Assembly (NCBI RefSeq): GCF_052117125.1
Contig: NZ_JBQKJT010000008.1
Span: 1-64,000, forward strand
From: Avoscillospira_A sp052117125
Lineage (GTDB): Bacteria; Bacillota; Clostridia; Oscillospirales; Oscillospiraceae
Direction: 5' to 3'
Length of the DNA: 64,000 nucleotides
Under the pieces are notes generated by a model. The model was not told the origin of the DNA. It ran no database searches and worked only from the letters and a program-made list of their open reading frames with translations. Position 1 is the stretch's first letter, and every line of letters starts with the position of its first letter. Both the position numbers and the translations under genes were made by a program. Shown piece by piece: positions 8,308 to 15,885 of this stretch.

Positions 8308-8318
8308 ACAAGCCCTCC

Positions 8319-9254
8319 CTAGAAAATAGCACTGACATAGTCCTGCTGGGGCCGGTGCTCCGTCAGCCGCAGCACTTCCAGATAGGGCGCCACATCGTCA
8401 TATTGGCGGAGATACCGGTACGTCATCCGGGCTTCCACGGCCACATAGGCGAACCGTTCCAGCGTTTCTATGCCGTCATAGTGGGCCAAATAGCCCAAAA
8501 AGCTCATATCCGCCTCACAGCAGGTCATCGCCATGCGGCCAATGGCAAATTCCCCCGGCCCCAGCTGTGGGCCTCGTTTGACGGTACCTTCCACAGCAAT
8601 GACTTTCCCGTTGTAGCGGTCCGGGTGGTCCCGGCAGTCGTGAAACCAGTAGACAAAGTGTTCCGGGGCAATGGTCACCACCGGTTGGTCCAGGTCATAG
8701 GGTACGTCATCCGGCACATCGTCCAGGCCGTGCTCCCCGTCCGCACAGTGAAGCCGCACCACTTTGGGATTCTCCAGCAGCGCCCGGAGACTGGCCTTAC
8801 AACCACGAAGAGCCTCCGGCGACGGCAGCCGATTGACGTGGATTTCGTCGCACCGGCTGAGCACCGGTCCCAGAAACGCCCGCAAGTTGCTCAGCTGAAC
8901 GGGCAGCATGGAGCCGTCCAGCAACGCCACGGTCCGCTCCGGCCGCCACCGCAGCGGCATGGCAAAGCCCACAGCCCGCCACATGGCATTGCACTCAATG
9001 ACAATGGACGCTGGTCGGTATTGATCTTCCAGGGCGAGAAATCGTTCCCTGGTCATGTCCGCTTCCCCGTCGATATAGACACAGTGGACGCCATCCATGG
9101 GCTGAAGTTCTTCCATTCCCTCTTCGCAGGCGATGACCAAAACCGGTTTGGGCAACGGGTCCTCCGCCAAAAACCGCTGAATCCAGGTGGTTTTGCCTGA
9201 TTCCAGCAGGCCCCGCACCAGTGTGGCGGAAATCGATTGACGGTTCTGCTCCAT
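8319..9254 (-). CDS. COG0523-like P-loop GTPase fused to a DUF1980-like domain
   Basis: A 311-residue two-part protein. The N-terminal half has a Walker A loop, GLLESGKTT (15-23), and an overall CobW/UreG/HypB-like G3E GTPase layout, though the CXCC metal motif common in COG0523 is absent. From about residue 200 it matches the pattern of DUF1980/TIGR03943 domains: a YNGKVIAVEGTVKR strand, the MTCCEADM signature, and an ending with predicted beta strands. G3E GTPases insert metals or cofactors into enzymes. Encoded between an E1-like enzyme and a tungsten oxidoreductase, it may act as a metallochaperone or cofactor loader here. That role is inferred from context only. Confidence 0.75.
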   Translation of the reverse strand: MEQNRQSISATLVRGLLESGKTTWIQRFLAEDPLPKPVLVIACEEGMEELQPMDGVHCVYIDGEADMTRERFLALEDQYRPASIVIECNAMWRAVGFAMPLRWRPERTVALLDGSMLPVQLSNLRAFLGPVLSRCDEIHVNRLPSPEALRGCKASLRALLENPKVVRLHCADGEHGLDDVPDDVPYDLDQPVVTIAPEHFVYWFHDCRDHPDRYNGKVIAVEGTVKRGPQLGPGEFAIGRMAMTCCEADMSFLGYLAHYDGIETLERFAYVAVEARMTYRYLRQYDDVAPYLEVLRLTEHRPQQDYVSAIF

Positions 9255-9301
9255 AACATCCCTTCCTTTTTGTGATAGTCGCTAAAAATCTTCCAATCCG
9301 G

Positions 9302-9346
9302 TTGACAGTTCTATGAACATTATGCTACCATACAGATGTTTATAAT
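9302..9346 (+). promoter_or_regulatory. Promoter region for the tungsten oxidoreductase operon
   Basis: TTGACA at 9302-9307 followed by TACCAT at 9326-9331 with an 18-base spacer. A second TATAAT is at 9341-9346. A small palindrome, GTTC-TAT-GAAC (9308-9318), sits inside the spacer and could be an operator. This 147-base divergent gap also has to hold the promoter for the GTPase gene on the other strand. Confidence 0.5.
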
Positions 9347-9401
9347 GCAATCATAAAGTTCGCATTACGAATACCCTGTTTCCATGCAAAGGAGGATACC
9401 C

Positions 9402-9656
9402 ATGCAGATCGAACTGATCGTGGAAAGCATGCTGCTGCCCCGTCTGCCCGACGGCCAGCGGTTGGAACTGCCTGACGGGGCAACCGCCGCCGACGCCGTC
9501 ACCGCCATGGAGCGGCAGGGACTCACCGGCTCCCGCACGGCGGCGGAAGTCCTGAGCAGTCATATGCTCCTGTGCAACTCCCGTCACTGCCAGGGCGACG
9601 CAGTCCTGCACGACGGAGATCGTCTCATTCTCATGAAGACCCTGCTGGGCGGGTGA
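9402..9656 (+). CDS. MoaD/ThiS-like sulfur carrier protein
   Basis: An 84-residue ubiquitin-fold protein ending in LLGG, the double-glycine tail that is adenylated and thiocarboxylated. The internal pattern (LPDGATAADAV, then DGDRLILMKTL before the tail) is typical of MoaD and ThiS. I chose the ATG at 9402 because AAAGGAGG ends seven bases upstream. The earlier in-frame ATG at 9384 overlaps that ribosome site. It is 42 bases ahead of the oxidoreductase gene in the same operon, so it likely supplies dithiolene sulfur for the tungstopterin. Confidence 0.87.
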   Translation: MQIELIVESMLLPRLPDGQRLELPDGATAADAVTAMERQGLTGSRTAAEVLSSHMLLCNSRHCQGDAVLHDGDRLILMKTLLGG

Positions 9657-9698
9657 CGACCGGCCCAAGCCTTAACGATGTAAAGGAGAGTAGGAAAG

Positions 9699-11564
9699 AT
9701 GCTGTATGGTTACATGGGCAAGCTGCTCTTTGTAGACCTGTCCACCGGCACCTGGGAAGTGCGGCCCCTCAGCGAGGAGCTGGCCAAAAACTTTATCGGC
9801 GGTTACGGAATCGGCGCCAAGATTCTCTACGACGAAATGCCGGCCCACACCGATGTCTTCGCCCCGGAGAGCATGATCGGATTTATGAGCGGTCCCATGA
9901 GCGCGTCCCGAGCGTTTTTCGGCGGCCGTTACATGGTGGTGTCGAAATCGCCGGTGACGGGCATGTGGAACGACGCCAATTCCGGCGGCTATTTCGGCGC
10001 GCAGCTGCGCCACTCAGGCTTTGACGGCGTGTTCGTCAAGGGCATTTCCGACAAGCCGGTCTATCTGTACCTGAACAACGGCGAAGTGGAGATCCGCGAC
10101 GCCTCCCACCTGTGGGGCAAGCGCACCATCGAGGTGGAGACGATTCTGCGGGACGAGGTGGGTAAGGACATGAACGCCGCCATCATCGGCCCCGCCGGTG
10201 AGCATATGAGCCATATGGCCTGCGTCATGAACGACGAGCACCGGGCGGCGGGCCGCGGCGGCACCGGCGCGGTCATGGGCAGCAAGAAGCTCAAAGCCGT
10301 GGTGGTCCGGGGCGACCAGGAGGTGCCCATCTACGACAAGGCGAAGCTGGTGGCACTGAACCGCCAAGTGGCCGACGACATGCTCCACGGCTCCAACAAG
10401 GAGGTCCGAGACTGGGGCAACTGGGGCACGCCGGGCCAGATGAAAGCCATGCTGCTCATCGACGACGCCGGCGTCAAGAACTGGTCCAGCACTTACGAGG
10501 CCGACTATCCCCTGGACAAGGGCAACGCCATCTATGAACCCGCCTATGAGACCGGTTACAAGTCCAAGCGGTACGTCTGCCACTGCTGCCCCCTGGGCTG
10601 CGGCGCGACCTATGAGATCAACGACCCCAAGGGCAAACTGCCCAAGCGGGGTGCGTCCCGTCCCGAGTACGAGTCCCAGGCGGGCCTCAGCTCCAATATG
10701 CTCAACTCCGACCGGGATGCCGTGGTGTACATCAACTATCTGACCAACGAGTACGGCTTTGACGCCATCGCCTTTATCAACACCCTGTCCTGGGCCTGCG
10801 AATGTTATGAAAAGGGCGTTCTGACCCGGGAGCAGCTCAACGGCATCGACTACAAGTGGGGCGACCCGGAGGCCATGGAGGCCGTGGCCGAAGCCATGTG
10901 CAATTTTGACGGCGAGATCGGCCGGATTCTCACCAACGGCACCCAGTACGCCGCCGACCTGCTGGGCAAGGGCCACGAGTATCTGTTCACCATCGGCGGC
11001 ATCGAGTCGGCCCTTCACGACCCGCGCAACTCCCCCTGGTATCTGATCGAAGGGGCCATCGAGCCCACGCCGGGCCGCCACATGAAGAGTCCCCTAGGCG
11101 GTGCGCTCCGAGGCAAGGACAAGGAGACGCGCTACAACCAGCGGGGTTTGGGCTTCACCGCCGCCAAGCTCAAGAGCGAGAACATGTTCTCCGAGTGCTG
11201 CTGCTACTGCCACATGTACGACTCCCCCATCGCCGGTTTAAAGTGGGATTACCTGGAAGCCATTACCGGCTTCACCTATACGCCCATGGAGCGGCATATG
11301 GTGGGCATGCGGATTTTCCATATGCGCAACGCCTTCAACGTCCGCGAGGGCTGGAAGCGGGGCGATTTCAAGTTCAGCGACAAGATCATCGGCAAGCCGC
11401 CGCTGGAGTCCGGCGCCAACGCCGGTGTGACCCACAATGTGGACCAGGGCATCGACACGTTCTATGAAGCCATGTGGCTGGATATGGACGGCAAGCCCTA
11501 CAAGGAGACGCTGGAATGGCTGGGCGGCATGGATGAGGTCATTGCCGACCTCTACGGCGCGTAA
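9699..11564 (+). CDS. aor: Tungsten-dependent aldehyde:ferredoxin oxidoreductase
   Basis: A 621-residue AOR-family enzyme that oxidises aldehydes to acids, or reduces acids, with ferredoxin as electron carrier, using a tungsten bis-pterin and one [4Fe-4S] cluster in the cytoplasm. The CXXCXXXC cluster motif (CHCCPLGC) is near 293-300 and the late Cys-rich segment (SECCCYC, near 498-503) would give the fourth ligand. The N-terminal GGRYMVVSKSPVTG and RGGTGAVMGSKKLKAV motifs are classic for the family. The ferredoxin-like gene follows directly. This arrangement resembles AOR systems with a dedicated polyferredoxin subunit. The real substrate is unknown. Confidence 0.95.
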   Translation: MLYGYMGKLLFVDLSTGTWEVRPLSEELAKNFIGGYGIGAKILYDEMPAHTDVFAPESMIGFMSGPMSASRAFFGGRYMVVSKSPVTGMWNDANSGGYFGAQLRHSGFDGVFVKGISDKPVYLYLNNGEVEIRDASHLWGKRTIEVETILRDEVGKDMNAAIIGPAGEHMSHMACVMNDEHRAAGRGGTGAVMGSKKLKAVVVRGDQEVPIYDKAKLVALNRQVADDMLHGSNKEVRDWGNWGTPGQMKAMLLIDDAGVKNWSSTYEADYPLDKGNAIYEPAYETGYKSKRYVCHCCPLGCGATYEINDPKGKLPKRGASRPEYESQAGLSSNMLNSDRDAVVYINYLTNEYGFDAIAFINTLSWACECYEKGVLTREQLNGIDYKWGDPEAMEAVAEAMCNFDGEIGRILTNGTQYAADLLGKGHEYLFTIGGIESALHDPRNSPWYLIEGAIEPTPGRHMKSPLGGALRGKDKETRYNQRGLGFTAAKLKSENMFSECCCYCHMYDSPIAGLKWDYLEAITGFTYTPMERHMVGMRIFHMRNAFNVREGWKRGDFKFSDKIIGKPPLESGANAGVTHNVDQGIDTFYEAMWLDMDGKPYKETLEWLGGMDEVIADLYGA

Positions 11565-11582
11565 GGGAAGGAGGAACCGATC

Positions 11583-12011
11583 ATGGCTTATCAAATCAAC
11601 GTTCAATACTGCGTAGGTTGTCAGGCCTGCTACCGGGCCTGTCCCTTCGGCGCGGTGGAGATTGTGGACCCCCACTACCAGCAGCAGGCCGACGGCGCGC
11701 CGGTCACCGACAGCCACAGCTGCTACATTGACCCGAAAAAGTGCAAGGAGTGCGGTTTCTGCGCCCCGGAATGTCCCGTGGACGTCATCTCCCTGGTGGA
11801 CGAGAACGGCGCGCCCAAGGAACGCCCCTACTACCGCCGTATTTGGATTGAGGAATCCGAGTGCATCGGCTGCACCAAGTGCGCCCGGAACTGCCCCGTG
11901 GACGCCATTTCCGGCGAAAAGAAAAAGCCCTTCCACATCGACGAGGGCAAATGCCGCCGCTGCGGCGTCTGCCTGAACGGCTGCCCCAAGGACGCGGTCC
12001 ACGCGGAGTAA
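11583..12011 (+). CDS. Polyferredoxin subunit with four [4Fe-4S] motifs
   Basis: A 142-residue protein with four CX2CX2CX3CP motifs: CVGCQACYRACP, CKECGFCAPECP, CIGCTKCARNCP and CRRCGVCLNGCP. It would wire electrons from the tungsten oxidoreductase to soluble ferredoxin or another acceptor. It begins 18 bases after that gene, with a GGAAGGAGG site, and is clearly in the same operon. It is the electron-transfer subunit by context. The exact partner is not visible. Confidence 0.93.
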   Translation: MAYQINVQYCVGCQACYRACPFGAVEIVDPHYQQQADGAPVTDSHSCYIDPKKCKECGFCAPECPVDVISLVDENGAPKERPYYRRIWIEESECIGCTKCARNCPVDAISGEKKKPFHIDEGKCRRCGVCLNGCPKDAVHAE

Positions 12012-12259
12012 GGGGTGCAGTGTCGGGGGTGTTTCGCGCCTTGCGAGGCGCGACCGGGGCTTTGCCCCTGGACCCTACAATTTTTTGAAAAAAATTGAGT
12101 AAAACTTTAATTTGGACAGGGATTCCCTTGGAATCCCTGTCCGGAAATTTTTCTTTTGCTCTGAATCCATGCTTCGCATTGTTGCGGAGGCAGTCGGAAC
12201 GCTATCCCATCACAATACCCAGTCTTCCCTATTTTTTATAACTCATAGGAGGCATTATT
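12012..12259 (+). terminator. Intergenic hairpins with GAGTAAAACTTT element, copy 2
   Basis: A CGCGCCT/AGGCGCG hairpin and a GGGGC/GCCCC hairpin are followed by GAGTAAAACTTT (12097-12108). A perfect 13-bp stem comes next, GGACAGGGATTCC (12114-12126) with GGAATCCCTGTCC (12130-12142), and then GGAAATTTTTC. This is a good terminator for the oxidoreductase operon and matches the layout at 4460-4515. The remaining bases up to the nitroreductase ribosome site show nothing clear. Confidence 0.7.
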
Positions 12260-12784
12260 ATGGAACTGATGAACCTGTTGCAGCACCGTCACAGCGTCCG
12301 CTCCTACACCGGCGAGCCGGTACCGGACGACGTACTGGAGAAGATTCTCCAGGCGGGCCTGCTCTCAGCTAGCAGCCGCTCCCTGTGCCCGTGGGAGTTT
12401 ATCGTGGTGCGGGACAAGGAGACGCTGTCCCATCTGTCCCGCTGCCGCACTGCCGGAGCCGGGATGCTGGCCAAGGCCGACTGCGCCATTGTGGTGGTGG
12501 CCGACGAGGCCAAGTGCGACGTGTGGATCGAGGACTGCTCCATCGCCATGTCCAATATGCACCTGATGGCCGACGCCCTGGGCCTGGGCAGCTGCTGGGT
12601 GCAGGGCCGTCTGCGCAAAGCCCCCGACGGCCGCGACACCGAGGACTACATCCGCAGCCTGCTCCACTACCCGGAGGGGTATCGTCTGGAAGCCATGCTG
12701 TCCCTGGGCGTGGCGGCGTCCCATCCGGCCCCCCGTTCCCTGGAGTCCCTGGACTGGTCCAAGGTTCACAAGGAGACATTCTGA
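12260..12784 (+). CDS. Nitroreductase-family flavoprotein
   Basis: A 174-residue FMN-dependent nitroreductase-like protein. The start shows the family pattern of RHSVRSYTGEPVPDDVLEKIL, and the later LGSCWVQGR segment is the usual FMN-site region. These proteins use NAD(P)H to reduce nitro groups, quinones or related acceptors, and many are of unknown natural function. AGGAGG lies just upstream. It follows the oxidoreductase operon after a terminator and so is probably an independent unit. The protein is at the short end of the family, which is common in Clostridia. Confidence 0.88.
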   Translation: MELMNLLQHRHSVRSYTGEPVPDDVLEKILQAGLLSASSRSLCPWEFIVVRDKETLSHLSRCRTAGAGMLAKADCAIVVVADEAKCDVWIEDCSIAMSNMHLMADALGLGSCWVQGRLRKAPDGRDTEDYIRSLLHYPEGYRLEAMLSLGVAASHPAPRSLESLDWSKVHKETF

Positions 12785-12793
12785 TTTGTTTTT

Positions 12794-12828
12794 CACCCGG
12801 GATGCCTTGGCGTCCCGGGTGTTTTTTT
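12794..12828 (+). terminator. Terminator after the nitroreductase gene
   Basis: A 12-13 bp stem, CACCCGGGATGCC (12794-12806) with GGCGTCCCGGGTG (12809-12821), including one G:T pair, followed by seven T residues. It begins ten bases after the stop codon. Confidence 0.95.
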
Positions 12829-12850
12829 ACCGACATGTGGCAGTTGTCCC

Positions 12851-12879
12851 TTGTGCAGTGGAAAAAAATATGATATAAC
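12851..12879 (+). promoter_or_regulatory. Promoter for the diguanylate cyclase gene
   Basis: TTGTGC (12851-12856), a 17-base spacer and TATAAC (12874-12879). The predicted start is about 45 bases upstream of the ATG at 12929. Confidence 0.5.
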
Positions 12880-12928
12880 CAAATTAGAAACATTCAAATT
12901 TTTTTACAGGAAAAAGAGGGTACAGTTC

Positions 12929-14509
12929 ATGTCCAAAGCGCGGATTTCCTCTGTTGTACTGCATATTGTTCTGGTGGCGCTGACGCTTCTGGCCTTTGCC
13001 GCCGTGTTTGTCCAGGCTCTGCGGCGGCCCGCTGTGTACCGCATGGAGGCACAGCCCCTGCTGATTCAGCTCACCGCTGCCGGCGCCTTGGAGGAAAACG
13101 GCCATACCGTCTACCATCAGACCCTGCCGGAGTACGCCTGGAATCAACCCATCTGTACCATTTCCGCCAATCGCGCGTCCTTTACGGTGGAGCTGGACGG
13201 CCGGCTTCTCTACAACTACCAATCCAGCACCTTTGACAACGTGGGTATGATCCACTGGATTGCTTTGCCGGATGAGGACCCGTCGGGTGCGGAACTGACG
13301 GTTTCCAGTTCCTCCGACCAGTTGATGGTGCTGATGGGCAATCGCAGCGACGTGATTCTCTATTATCGTCAGATCAGCACACCGCCTCTGATATTTGCCT
13401 TTCTGTTTCTGATTTTGGGCGGCATCATTTTGGCCCTGTCCCTGATGACCCGGCTGCTGCTGCGGGAGGGCCATCCCCGGGCCCTGCGGTATCTGGGGAT
13501 TCTGGTGGTGCTCATGGGCGTCTGGGTGGCGTCGGGCACCCCCGTTGCCCAGCTTTTTACAAGCCGCGTGGCTGTTATGAGCCTGTTGTCCCACTATTCC
13601 TTTATGCTGCTTCCCTTGTTTCTGCTGCTGTTTATCCGCAGTCTCGCATCGAGGGAGCCCAGGTACCTGCGGCTTCTGACCTGGCTCCATCTGGCAGATC
13701 TGGCGCTTCGGGGCCTGCTCCAGGCCCTGGGGGTGGCCCAACTCCATGAGACGCTGTTTCTCACGCATATTTTGATGGTTCTGACCCTGCTGGCAGTACC
13801 CTGGTTCCTGTTGACTCGCCGGAAGACCGAGTCCCGCCGGGAGGTGTATATCCTGTTGGTAGGCTTCCTGCTGCTGGGCTGCTGCGGCGTCACCGGCCTG
13901 GTGGACTATTACCTGCATACGGGCAACGGGTACATCATCTTTTTCAGCGTGGGCGTCCTGCTGTTTGTGCTGTCCCTGCTGGTGGTGGCTGTCCTTTATG
14001 TGTACCGGGAATTGATTAAGGCATCACGGCTGCAATATTATCAAAAGCTGGCAAGCACCGACTTGATGACCCGGCTCCAAAGCCGTACCGCTTTTGAAGA
14101 CCGGATTGGTCAATCCTCCGTGCTGGAAGGCTCCTGCGCCTGTCTCATGATGGATATCAACAATCTGAAAAAAGCCAACGACACCATGGGCCACATCGCC
14201 GGTGACGAACTGATCAGCGACGCTGCGGAATGTGTTCTCGATATTTTCGCGTCTTTGGGCGATTGCTATCGTATGGGCGGCGACGAATTTTTAGTACTGT
14301 TGGAGCACATCAGCGAAACGGAAGTCCTTGCTTCCCTTTCCAGTCTGGAATTGGCCATCAACCGAAAGAATCTGACCAGGCCCTTTCCACTGTCCCTCGC
14401 CATAGGCTACGCCATCGGCTATTATGCGCCCATTGAACCGATGCTCAACGAAGCGGACCGAAACATGTATCAGAAAAAGCAGCAGATGAAATCCCGCGTC
14501 ACCGGATAA
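12929..14509 (+). CDS. Membrane diguanylate cyclase (GGDEF)
   Basis: A 526-residue protein from the ATG at 12929. An upstream in-frame ATG at 12851 lies inside the promoter and is unlikely. It has one N-terminal membrane segment, an extracytoplasmic region of about 130 residues, and then about seven membrane helices, as in 7TM sensor proteins. The C-terminal GGDEF domain carries an intact MGGDEF near residue 450, so it should make cyclic di-GMP. The RXXD inhibitory site usually found just upstream is absent (ASLGDCYR), so product inhibition may be lost. The signal sensed is unknown. Confidence 0.88.
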   Translation: MSKARISSVVLHIVLVALTLLAFAAVFVQALRRPAVYRMEAQPLLIQLTAAGALEENGHTVYHQTLPEYAWNQPICTISANRASFTVELDGRLLYNYQSSTFDNVGMIHWIALPDEDPSGAELTVSSSSDQLMVLMGNRSDVILYYRQISTPPLIFAFLFLILGGIILALSLMTRLLLREGHPRALRYLGILVVLMGVWVASGTPVAQLFTSRVAVMSLLSHYSFMLLPLFLLLFIRSLASREPRYLRLLTWLHLADLALRGLLQALGVAQLHETLFLTHILMVLTLLAVPWFLLTRRKTESRREVYILLVGFLLLGCCGVTGLVDYYLHTGNGYIIFFSVGVLLFVLSLLVVAVLYVYRELIKASRLQYYQKLASTDLMTRLQSRTAFEDRIGQSSVLEGSCACLMMDINNLKKANDTMGHIAGDELISDAAECVLDIFASLGDCYRMGGDEFLVLLEHISETEVLASLSSLELAINRKNLTRPFPLSLAIGYAIGYYAPIEPMLNEADRNMYQKKQQMKSRVTG

Positions 14510-14588
14510 GCACCGGTACGATTCTGTTTTTCATCTTTTGCGTGCTATGGTATACTATGCTTGAACCAGAGTAAGGGGGGCGTTTGCC

Positions 14589-15020
14589 ATGACAATTCTT
14601 CTGGTGCTCCTGAGCGCAATTCCGTATCTACTGGGCTATGCCATGAATTGGTATATGCTGGAACACCCCGACACGCTGCTGCCGTTGGGATGGATTGCGA
14701 CACTGTTCCTGCTGTTTTGGGGTCTTCCGGCCTTTCTGTGCAATCGAAAGGGTACCCAAACAAAATAGGTTTTGCTCTTTCTCAATCTGTTTGCAGCGCT
14801 GAATCTGATGCTGCTGGGAGTGCAGGAATTGATATTACGGGCCTATTGGTCCAATTGGATCGGATTGGTAACACAATTTTTTTACTTTCCTGTTTTAAAT
14901 CTCGGATTTACCCTGACTGTCCGGTTTTCCAGTGTGTTTGTGGCTTATATTGTTTGTTTTATTTTGATGGCTGCCGTTTCCTATATCGGCTGCCGGATTC
15001 GGGAAAAGGTACATCGATAA
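14589..15020 (+). pseudogene. Small membrane protein gene interrupted by an in-frame TAG
   Basis: From the ATG at 14589, behind AAGGGGGG, the frame codes for 59 residues rich in hydrophobic helices and stops at TAG (14766-14768). The same frame then continues without further stops for 83 codons to 15020, again as membrane helices ending in CRIREKVHR. The two halves read as one four-helix protein of about 142 residues. A CAG-to-TAG or similar change would explain the break. TAG ends the neighbouring folA and the BCCT gene normally, so it is not a sense codon here. An extended -10 (TGGTATACT, 14548-14556) lies upstream. The function is unknown. Confidence 0.65.
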
Positions 15021-15058
15021 GCAAACCGCCCACATCAAACGGTGTGGGCGGTTTGCTT
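15019..15058. terminator. Bidirectional terminator between convergent genes
   Basis: A perfect 14-bp stem, GCAAACCGCCCACA (15021-15034) with TGTGGGCGGTTTGC (15043-15056), flanked by AA and TT. It lies between the amber-broken gene on the plus strand and the small membrane protein genes on the minus strand. Confidence 0.8.
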
Positions 15059-15071
15059 ACTTATCCATTAT

Positions 15072-15263
15072 CTATTGTTTCTTTCCGCAGTATTCCATAA
15101 GATTGGACAGTCCGGAAAATATCCAGAAAATTGCGATGATGATTAACGCAATTCTCCAGCCCCTGGAAACGTCTGCAACAAAAATAAATGTATATAGGGC
15201 AAATACGCTGACAAGCATGCAAATAATGGTTGTAATCAATTTCACCTTTGTTCTTTTGTCCAT
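15072..15263 (-). CDS. Small two-helix membrane protein, unknown
   Basis: A 63-residue protein with two clear membrane helices (about 9-30 and 37-57) and a charged start (MDKRTKVK). The ATG is preceded by AGGGGA. It lies 19 bases after the larger membrane protein gene and is probably in its operon. I do not recognise the family. Small paired membrane proteins like these occur next to transporters, immunity genes or stress systems, but nothing here decides between those. Confidence 0.7.
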   Translation of the reverse strand: MDKRTKVKLITTIICMLVSVFALYTFIFVADVSRGWRIALIIIAIFWIFSGLSNLMEYCGKKQ

Positions 15264-15282
15264 TCACATCTTCCCCTGAAAA

Positions 15283-15759
15283 TTATGTATTTGGTTTTCT
15301 TCCGAACAGGATAAACAGCAGCGGTGCAAAAGAGGAACCAATCACAGATAGCGTGAGGTTATCCGTCAATTTTAGCAGAAATGACGCTATTGTACTCGTC
15401 CAAGTTTGAACGTATGCAAGGATCATGCTCCATGAAAGCGGGAAGTTCGGAAGATAGAGCTGCGCCAAAACAATCAGCAAATAAATGAAAGATGTAATCC
15501 CGGCAGAGACTGCGATCTCTTTTCTGGTCATGGAGCGCAGCACCCACAAACCGCCAACCAGCAATACAATCAGGAATAACGCAGCATTAAATATTGCTGA
15601 GCGCACTGGATCGGCAGAAACCTGGGTAACACCATCGGCCCCTACCGTCTCCACTGTGAAAAAGTGGCTGCCAAGATAGACCGTTATGTAGAAGCTCACA
15701 CAACTGGCTATCATACAAAAGACTGGTACTTTCCATAGCGTCCGAATACGTACTTTCAT
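15283..15759 (-). CDS. Four-helix membrane protein, unknown
   Basis: A 158-residue protein with about four membrane helices, a short external loop after the first helix (VETVGADGVTQVSADP) and a basic C-terminus (FGRKPNT). AAAGGAGGGG precedes the ATG, so it is well translated. It is the first gene of a pair with the 63-residue protein. The family is not recognised and no enzymatic motif is seen. Confidence 0.75.
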   Translation of the reverse strand: MKVRIRTLWKVPVFCMIASCVSFYITVYLGSHFFTVETVGADGVTQVSADPVRSAIFNAALFLIVLLVGGLWVLRSMTRKEIAVSAGITSFIYLLIVLAQLYLPNFPLSWSMILAYVQTWTSTIASFLLKLTDNLTLSVIGSSFAPLLFILFGRKPNT

Positions 15760-15810
15760 AACCGCCCCTCCTTTATAGTATCATATCGTAAAAAAGCAAA
15801 AAATGAAAGA

Positions 15811-15866
15811 AAAAATGTTGTCCCTACGATCAATCGCACGACCAGCGATTGTCGGCAGGGACAACA
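15811..15866 (-). terminator. Terminator after the SpoIVB gene
   Basis: A long hairpin with an outer stem TGTTGTCCCT/AGGGACAACA (15816-15825 with 15857-15866) and an inner CAATCGC/GCGATTG stem. On the minus strand it is followed by TTTTT. Confidence 0.85.
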
Positions 15867-15885
15867 GATTGAAACAGTATGCCAA

